This document shows, one piece after another, positions 15,641 through 20,269 of a stretch of DNA of 20,269 nucleotides (positions within the stretch are counted from its first letter, which is position 1; every line of letters begins with the position of its first letter). Origin of the DNA: JBICHM01 sp043101835 (GTDB lineage: Bacteria > Planctomycetota > Phycisphaerae > Phycisphaerales > UBA1924); assembly GCA_043101835.1 (NCBI GenBank), contig JBICHM010000236.1, positions 1 to 20,269 of the forward strand, in the 5' to 3' direction. Under the pieces are notes generated by a model. That model searched no databases and had not been told where the DNA came from. It saw nothing but the letters and a program-made list of their open reading frames with translations. The translations under genes and the position numbers were made by a program.

Positions 15641-16579
15641 ATGAGGACCCTCTTCGCCGCCGGCGTGTGCGCCGCGTCGCTCGCCCTGACCCCCATGCCG
15701 GCCGAGGCCGGCCCGCTGAACCTGCGTCATGTCGGCGCCGACGCCCAGTTCGTCGTCCACATCGACATGGAGGCGATGCGCGAGAGCGAGGCAGGCCGAT
15801 CGCTCCTGGGCATCATCACCCAGGTCGCCGACGACGCCTTCGACGACATCGAGGACGAGCTGGGCATCGACCCCCGCTCCAACATCGATGACGCAACTAT
15901 CTACGGCGCGAGCGACGATGAGGGGGACCTCGTGATCATCGTCCATGGCAACGGCGAGCTCGCCGATGCGCTCGACCGGGCGCGCAAGGAGATCGAGGAC
16001 ATCGACAGCGACCGCGCCCGCGGCGTCGAGTACGAGATGTGGGACGCAGGCGACGAGACGCTGTACGTCTTTGAAGCCTCTCGGCGCGGCGAGACGACGG
16101 TGGTGATCGCGTTCGATGAAGATCGGCTGGTTGACGCCGTGCGCGTGCTGGCCGGCGAGGACGACGGCCTGCGTGGCGACGCCGCGGACGCGTTCGGCGA
16201 GCCGCTGCGCAACGCGTTCCTCTTCGTCTCGGTCGCGGGCGATATGGGCCTCGACGAGTTCGGGCAGGCCTCGGACATGCTGCGCCTGACGGATCGGGTC
16301 ATCGTGCAGGTCGGCGGCGACGAGTCGCTCGACATGTCGCTCGACCTGACGGCCGACTCGCACGATGATGCGAAGAACCTGATGGGCCTGCTGCAGGGCG
16401 CCGTGGCGGTCGCCCGGATCGCGGCGAGCCAGCAGGACTTCGGAACGCGTGAGGAGCGCGACGCGCTCCTGGCGCTCGCCGATGGGATGCAGTTCGAAAG
16501 CGACGGTCGGCGCGTCCGGATCAGCGCCTCCTTCGACCCCGACTGGCTCGCGGAGATGATTGAAGAGCACGCCGACTGA
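15641..16579 (+). CDS. Uncharacterised acidic exported protein
   Basis: This 312-residue protein belongs to no family I can name with confidence. It has a clear signal peptide (MRTLFAAGVCAASLALTPMPAEA, cleavage after AEA), no further membrane segment and a strongly acidic mature chain (many Asp and Glu). The layout, with DAQFVVHIDMEAMRESEAGR near the start, two similar alpha/beta halves and repeated 'LVIIVHGNG', 'TTVVIAFDEDRLVDAV' and 'AFLFVSVAGD' strands, loosely resembles DUF3352-like periplasmic proteins, but this is only a resemblance. It sits 21 nt before an ECF sigma gene and probably shares its transcript, so it may be an envelope sensor or effector of that sigma system. RBS AAGGAG fixes ATG 15641. 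Confidence 0.75.
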   Translation: MRTLFAAGVCAASLALTPMPAEAGPLNLRHVGADAQFVVHIDMEAMRESEAGRSLLGIITQVADDAFDDIEDELGIDPRSNIDDATIYGASDDEGDLVIIVHGNGELADALDRARKEIEDIDSDRARGVEYEMWDAGDETLYVFEASRRGETTVVIAFDEDRLVDAVRVLAGEDDGLRGDAADAFGEPLRNAFLFVSVAGDMGLDEFGQASDMLRLTDRVIVQVGGDESLDMSLDLTADSHDDAKNLMGLLQGAVAVARIAASQQDFGTREERDALLALADGMQFESDGRRVRISASFDPDWLAEMIEEHAD

Positions 16580-16600
16580 GCGGCGCGCTTCGAGGACCGG

Positions 16601-17284
16601 ATGCTCCAGCACCACGACGCCGCCGACCGACCCCCCCTCTCGTCCTGTACGGACGAGGAGCTGGCGCTCCGCGCCCAGGCGGGGTCGGCGGCGGCTTTCG
16701 CGCTGCTGGTCGAACGATTCGAGACGCGCCTGTTCTCCTTCATCCTTCGGCGCGTGCGGAACCATGCGGACGCAGAGGACCTGACGCAGGAGGCGTTCGT
16801 CCGGGCGTGGGGCAGCATCCGCCGGTACAAGCCGGCGTGGCGATTCAGCACCTGGCTGTACACGATCGCCTCGCGCGCCGCGGTGAATCACCTCAGGCGC
16901 GCGCAGGTCAGAAGGCGGACGAGCGATACTGATCTGCGCCAGGCCGAGCCAGCCCCGGCCCCGTCCGCCGGCGTCGAGGGCGCCGAGACGCGCAGCGAGG
17001 TGTGGCGGGTCGCGCAGGAGGCGCTGACGGATGCCCAGTTCACGGCGCTCTGGCTTCGCTACGTCGAGGATCTTTCGATGCGGGACATCGGACGCGTGCT
17101 CGGCAAGTCGACCGTCGGGGTCCGGGCGCTGCTCTTCCGGGCGCGCTCGGCGCTGATCGATCGGCTGGACCCCCCGGCCGGCGATGTGGCGCCGGCAGGT
17201 GCGCGGGATATGGTGGATGACCGAACTGCGGCGCCGATCGAGCGCCGACGCGCGGCCCTGGCCGCTTCAGTGGAGGGCGCCTGA
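16601..17284 (+). CDS. ECF-type RNA polymerase sigma factor
   Basis: This 227-residue sigma-70 family, group 4 protein redirects RNA polymerase to a stress or envelope regulon. Region 2 spans ~30-100, with FALLVERFETRLFSFILRRVRNHADAEDLTQEAFVRAW (core binding) and RYKPAWRFSTWLYTIASRAAVNHLRR (-10 recognition). A Pro/Ala-rich linker follows, then region 4 at ~135-190 with LTDAQFTALWLRYVEDLSMRDIGRVLGKSTVGVRALLFRAR (helix-turn-helix, -35 recognition). There is a ~35-residue C-terminal extension beyond region 4 with no recognised domain. GAGGACCGG precedes the ATG. The next gene starts 1 nt after the stop. ECF class assignment would need a model search. Confidence 0.93.
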   Translation: MLQHHDAADRPPLSSCTDEELALRAQAGSAAAFALLVERFETRLFSFILRRVRNHADAEDLTQEAFVRAWGSIRRYKPAWRFSTWLYTIASRAAVNHLRRAQVRRRTSDTDLRQAEPAPAPSAGVEGAETRSEVWRVAQEALTDAQFTALWLRYVEDLSMRDIGRVLGKSTVGVRALLFRARSALIDRLDPPAGDVAPAGARDMVDDRTAAPIERRRAALAASVEGA

Positions 17285-17285
17285 C

Positions 17286-17804
17286 ATGGCGCATCGCGAC
17301 GATCGACAGCATGATGCACGCGTGGCGAACCTTGAGCGGCGCCTGCGCGACGAGGCGCCCGATGCGCTGACGCCCGGCCCGGCGTCGATGCGCAGCCGCG
17401 TGCTCGGCGAGGTATGGGAGACGACGCCCGCGCCCGCCCCGACGCTGGCTCGAATCGGCCGCCCGCTGCTCGCGGCGGCGGCGGTCCTGACGGTGACCGC
17501 CGGCGCGCTCTTCGCGATCGCGACGCGATCCGGACAGCCGATGCACGAGACCGGCGCGCGTGGATCGACACCCGTCTTCCTCACGCTGCTCGACGAGGCG
17601 CGAACGATCGGCGACCGGCTTCCTGCCCTTCCCGAACAGGTGGGCGTGGGCGCGGAGACCGAGCGCATGCTCGCCGATGCGCGCCGCGTCGCCGAGCGGT
17701 TCACGCGCAGGCTGACGCCGGTTCGAGACGTGTTCCTGGGCGCTCGCGAGCCTGCCGCCGAGCCGGAGGGCGCCGCCCCGGCGCCGGCGCCGCCCCAGGG
17801 CTGA
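17286..17804 (+). CDS. Single-pass membrane protein, candidate anti-sigma factor
   Basis: This 172-residue protein has a charged N-terminal cytosolic part (~1-54), one transmembrane helix (ARIGRPLLAAAAVLTVTAGALFAIA, ~55-79) and a ~90-residue periplasmic part with helical, Arg/Ala-rich sequence and a Pro/Ala tail. Topology and position 1 nt after the sigma gene fit an anti-sigma factor. The HxxxCxxC zinc motif of ZAS-type anti-sigmas is absent (there are no Cys residues), so it would be an unusual or novel type, or simply a membrane partner. ATG 17286 is chosen because it follows the sigma stop; no obvious RBS is seen beyond the sigma gene's 3' end. Confidence 0.7.
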   Translation: MAHRDDRQHDARVANLERRLRDEAPDALTPGPASMRSRVLGEVWETTPAPAPTLARIGRPLLAAAAVLTVTAGALFAIATRSGQPMHETGARGSTPVFLTLLDEARTIGDRLPALPEQVGVGAETERMLADARRVAERFTRRLTPVRDVFLGAREPAAEPEGAAPAPAPPQG

Positions 17805-17897
17805 GGCTCGCGGCGCCGTGGGCGCTGCCGACTAGAATCGCCCTCGGCCCGGTCGGCGACCCCTCGTTCCGCGTGACCGGCGCGGGCCGTGCGCCCA

Positions 17898-20269
17898 ATG
17901 CAGCACGACGCCCCGCCCCATTCCGCCATCGACGCCGTCGCCGACGACATCGAGTCGTGCATGCGCGCCGACCGGCGGGCGCTGCGTGACGGCGTTGCGC
18001 GGGCGCGCCGTCTGGCGCGGGACGGAAAGCCCTTCGACCGCCTGCTAACGCGCCTGCAGCGCCGGCTGGAGGCGTCGCGGACGCAGCGAAAGCGTCGCCT
18101 CGCCGGCGTGCCGACGGCGCACTATCCGCCGGAGCTGCCAGTCAGCGCGCGTCGCGAGGAGATCCGGCGGGCGATCGAAGAGCATCAGGTGGTCATCGTG
18201 TGCGGCGAGACGGGTTCGGGCAAGACGACGCAGCTGCCGAAGATCTGCCTCGAACTCGGTCGGGGCGTCGACGGCATGATCGGGCACACGCAGCCGAGAC
18301 GCATTGCGGCGCGAAGCGTCGCGGCGCGCGTGGCGCACGAACTGCAGACGCCGCTGGGCGCCCAGGTTGGCTACAAGATCCGCTTTACCGACGAAACGGC
18401 GCCGGAGACGCTCGTCAAGGTGATGACCGACGGCGTGCTGCTCGCCGAGACGCAGGGCGACCGAAGCCTCGAGCGGTACGACACGATCATCATCGATGAG
18501 GCCCACGAGCGCAGCCTGAATATCGATTTTCTGCTCGGCTACCTCAAGCAACTGTTGCCGAAGCGCCCGGATCTGAAAGTCATCATCACCTCGGCCACGA
18601 TTGAGGTGGAACGCTTCAGTGAGTTTTTCAACGAAGCGCCCGTAATCGAAGTCAGCGGTCGCACCTTCCCGGTGGATATTCGATATCGCCCCCTGGTTGG
18701 GGACGAAGACGACCGGGATCAAGGCTGGACCGACGGGGTGCTCTCGGCATTGGACGAGATTGAACAGCATGAACGGCAGGAAAAGCAGCCTCCGGGCGAT
18801 GTACTGGTTTTCCTGCCGGGCGAGCGGGAGATCCGGGCCCTGAGCAAGGTGCTGCGTCACGCAGATCTGCGTCACACCGAAGTGTTGCCGCTGTATTCCC
18901 GCCTGAGTAACCAGGAACAGAACCGGGTGTTCCAGGGCCACAAGGGGCGGCGGATTGTGTTGTCCACCCACGTGGCTGAGACTTCGCTGACCGTGCCCGG
19001 TATTCGCTACGTGATTGATACCGGCGTTGCGCGCATGAGCCGGTACAGTGTGCGCTCGAAAATACAGCGTCTGCCGATTGAACCGATTTCCCAGGCCAGT
19101 GCCAACCAGCGGGCAGGCCGGTGTGGGCGTGTGGCGCCGGGGATCTGTTTCCGTCTGTACGACGAAACGGACTTTTTGAACCGCCCGGAATACACCGATC
19201 CCGAAATCCTGAGAACTAACCTGGCCTCCGTTATCCTGCAAATGGCGACATCCGGGCTGGGTGAGATCCGGCATTTTCCGTTTCTTGAGGCGCCGGACCG
19301 TCGCCAGGTCAACGATGGATACAAACTGTTGGAAGAACTCAGCGCCGTCGACGACAAAAGGCGTGTCACCAGGCTCGGGCGCACCATGGCCCGATTGCCA
19401 CTGGATCCCCGGTTAGCCCGTATGCTCGTGACCTCAGCAGAGCAGGGCAGTCTGGCGGAAGTGTTGATTGTGATTGCCGGCCTGAGCGTTCAGGACCCCA
19501 GGGAACGCCCACAGGACAAGCAGCAGGCGGCCGACCAGGCTCACGCACCGTTCAACGATAAGGAATCGGATTTCGCTACCCTGCTGAATATCTGGAACTG
19601 GTTTGAGGAGCAGCGGCAGGAATTGTCCCAGAACCAGCTCAAGAAACTGTGCCAGAAAACTTTCCTGAGCTGGATGCGAATGCGTGAGTGGCGGGACATT
19701 CACCGCCAGCTCACCCTGATCTGCCGGGAACAGAAGCTGACATTGAATAACCAGCCGGCCAACTACGACGCAGTGCATAAAGCCATTCTGGCCGGCTTGC
19801 TTGGCCAGGTGGCGGTGAAAGTGGAAAAGCGGGAGTATCTGGCCACCCGAAACCGGAAGGTGATGATTTTCCCGGGCTCCAAAGTCGGCAAGACGGCACC
19901 CAAGTGGATTGTGGCGGCCGAGATCGTCGAAACCAGCAAGGTGTTTGCCCGAATGGTGGCGGCCATTCAGCCCGAATGGGTGGAGCCGCTGGCCGGCCAC
20001 GTGGTAAAGCACCACTTTTTTGAGCCCCACTGGGAGCAGAAGCGTGCGCAGGTGATGGGGTACGAGAAGGTCGCACTTTATGGCCTGGATGTGGTCCCCA
20101 AGCGCCGTATTCCTTACGCCAAGGTCGACCCCGTGGAGTGCCGCAATCTGTTTATTCGCCGCGCCCTGGTTGAGGGGGACTTCCAGTCCAGGGCGCCCTT
20201 TATTGCCCGTAACCGCGAAATGCTGGATACCGTCGAGAATCTGGAGAAGAAAACCCGGAGGCGGGATCT
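17898..20269 (+). CDS. hrpA: ATP-dependent RNA helicase HrpA, 3'-truncated and probably chimeric
   Basis: HrpA is a cytosolic DEAH-box helicase acting on RNA/ribosomes. The frame is open from ATG 17898 to the window edge (790 codons; full proteins are ~1300). Motifs in order: GETGSGKT (103-110), TQPRRIAARSVAARV (Ia), DEAH (200-203), TSAT (III), VLVFLPGERE (IV), LSTHVAETSLTVPG (V) and QRAGRCGR (VI), then the HA2/OB region and the start of the DUF3418-like C-terminal part (FPGSKVGKTAPKWIVAAEIVETSKVFAR). Codons 1-~197 use GC-rich planctomycete-like codons. From just after the DEAH box codons such as TTT, TTG, AGT, GAA and AAT become frequent. Hand counts give 93/120 G+C at 18001-18120 and 69/120 at 19201-19320. 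The distal part resembles Marinobacter-type HrpA. No frameshift was seen. The start has no strong RBS; ATG 17959 is an alternative. Confidence 0.9.
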   Translation, partial: MQHDAPPHSAIDAVADDIESCMRADRRALRDGVARARRLARDGKPFDRLLTRLQRRLEASRTQRKRRLAGVPTAHYPPELPVSARREEIRRAIEEHQVVIVCGETGSGKTTQLPKICLELGRGVDGMIGHTQPRRIAARSVAARVAHELQTPLGAQVGYKIRFTDETAPETLVKVMTDGVLLAETQGDRSLERYDTIIIDEAHERSLNIDFLLGYLKQLLPKRPDLKVIITSATIEVERFSEFFNEAPVIEVSGRTFPVDIRYRPLVGDEDDRDQGWTDGVLSALDEIEQHERQEKQPPGDVLVFLPGEREIRALSKVLRHADLRHTEVLPLYSRLSNQEQNRVFQGHKGRRIVLSTHVAETSLTVPGIRYVIDTGVARMSRYSVRSKIQRLPIEPISQASANQRAGRCGRVAPGICFRLYDETDFLNRPEYTDPEILRTNLASVILQMATSGLGEIRHFPFLEAPDRRQVNDGYKLLEELSAVDDKRRVTRLGRTMARLPLDPRLARMLVTSAEQGSLAEVLIVIAGLSVQDPRERPQDKQQAADQAHAPFNDKESDFATLLNIWNWFEEQRQELSQNQLKKLCQKTFLSWMRMREWRDIHRQLTLICREQKLTLNNQPANYDAVHKAILAGLLGQVAVKVEKREYLATRNRKVMIFPGSKVGKTAPKWIVAAEIVETSKVFARMVAAIQPEWVEPLAGHVVKHHFFEPHWEQKRAQVMGYEKVALYGLDVVPKRRIPYAKVDPVECRNLFIRRALVEGDFQSRAPFIARNREMLDTVENLEKKTRRRD
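18484..18520. other. Probable chimeric junction inside hrpA
   Basis: This stretch covers the most conserved nucleotides of the gene (IIIDEAHERSLN, codons ~196-207). Upstream, codons are GC-rich as in the rest of the window; from 18517 on (AAT ATC GAT TTT) they are of moderate GC to the window end. A join at shared sequence explains the unbroken reading frame. The exact base cannot be fixed because both parents would be nearly identical here. Confidence 0.75.

Noticed and set aside
15395..16891. Minus-strand open frame opposite the secreted protein and the sigma gene
   Set aside because: It crosses two supported genes and an intergenic region without any motif or start signal.
18484..18530. 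Frameshift or gene-fusion error in hrpA
   Set aside because: The frame was checked at the DEAH codons (18495) and at 20220 and is continuous from 17898; helicase motifs are complete and in order.
1..20269. tRNA, rRNA, CRISPR, insertion sequences, phage or toxin-antitoxin genes
   Set aside because: Looked for on both strands by eye; no cloverleaf, repeat-spacer series, transposase or phage motif was recognised.

Overview
The window looks like a GC-rich, marine Planctomycetota genome fragment (probably Phycisphaerae), most likely a metagenome-assembled contig. This is inferred from very high GC, a Met-zincin/DUF5117-type metalloprotease, a beta-propeller amidohydrolase, an ELM1-family protein and ECF sigma factors with lineage-specific partners. 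No rRNA, tRNA, IS element or CRISPR array was seen. Both ends carry signs of assembly or library artefact, and they change how the terminal genes should be read.

Left end (1-562): bases 1-86 are a perfect inverted copy of 119-204, folding back on the 5' end of a minus-strand hisG whose remainder is missing. A 333-bp divergent spacer leads to a YbdL/kynurenine-aminotransferase-like PLP enzyme (563-1714), closed by a bidirectional hairpin terminator.

Secreted hydrolase block (1801-8258): a large exported zinc metalloprotease (minus) is divergent from a translationally coupled pair of exported amidohydrolase paralogues (plus). The second paralogue has lost essentially all recognisable metal ligands. 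An M20 metallopeptidase (minus) then overlaps it convergently by 8 bp.

Glycosyltransferase operon (8335-11976): an exported histidine phosphatase, an ELM1-family putative glycosyltransferase and two GT4 glycosyltransferases are chained by three 4-bp stop/start overlaps. This suggests a surface-glycan or LPS-core-like function.

Propeller-amidohydrolase (11985-15383, minus): an exported 1132-residue fusion of a PD40/TolB-like propeller and an amidohydrolase domain. It faces an operon of an unknown acidic exported protein, an ECF sigma factor and a one-TM candidate anti-sigma factor (15641-17804).

Right end (17898-20269): an hrpA DEAH helicase open in one frame to the window edge. Its first ~200 codons match the planctomycete-like composition of the window. 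From about the DEAH box onward the composition and codon use become gammaproteobacterial (Marinobacter-like). The best reading is a chimeric join inside the most conserved part of the gene.

Metalloprotease, amidohydrolases, M20 peptidase and aminotransferase together suggest use of peptides and amino-acid derivatives. Three genes share a candidate promoter pattern, a run of six G a few bases before a TAGNCT -10 box.
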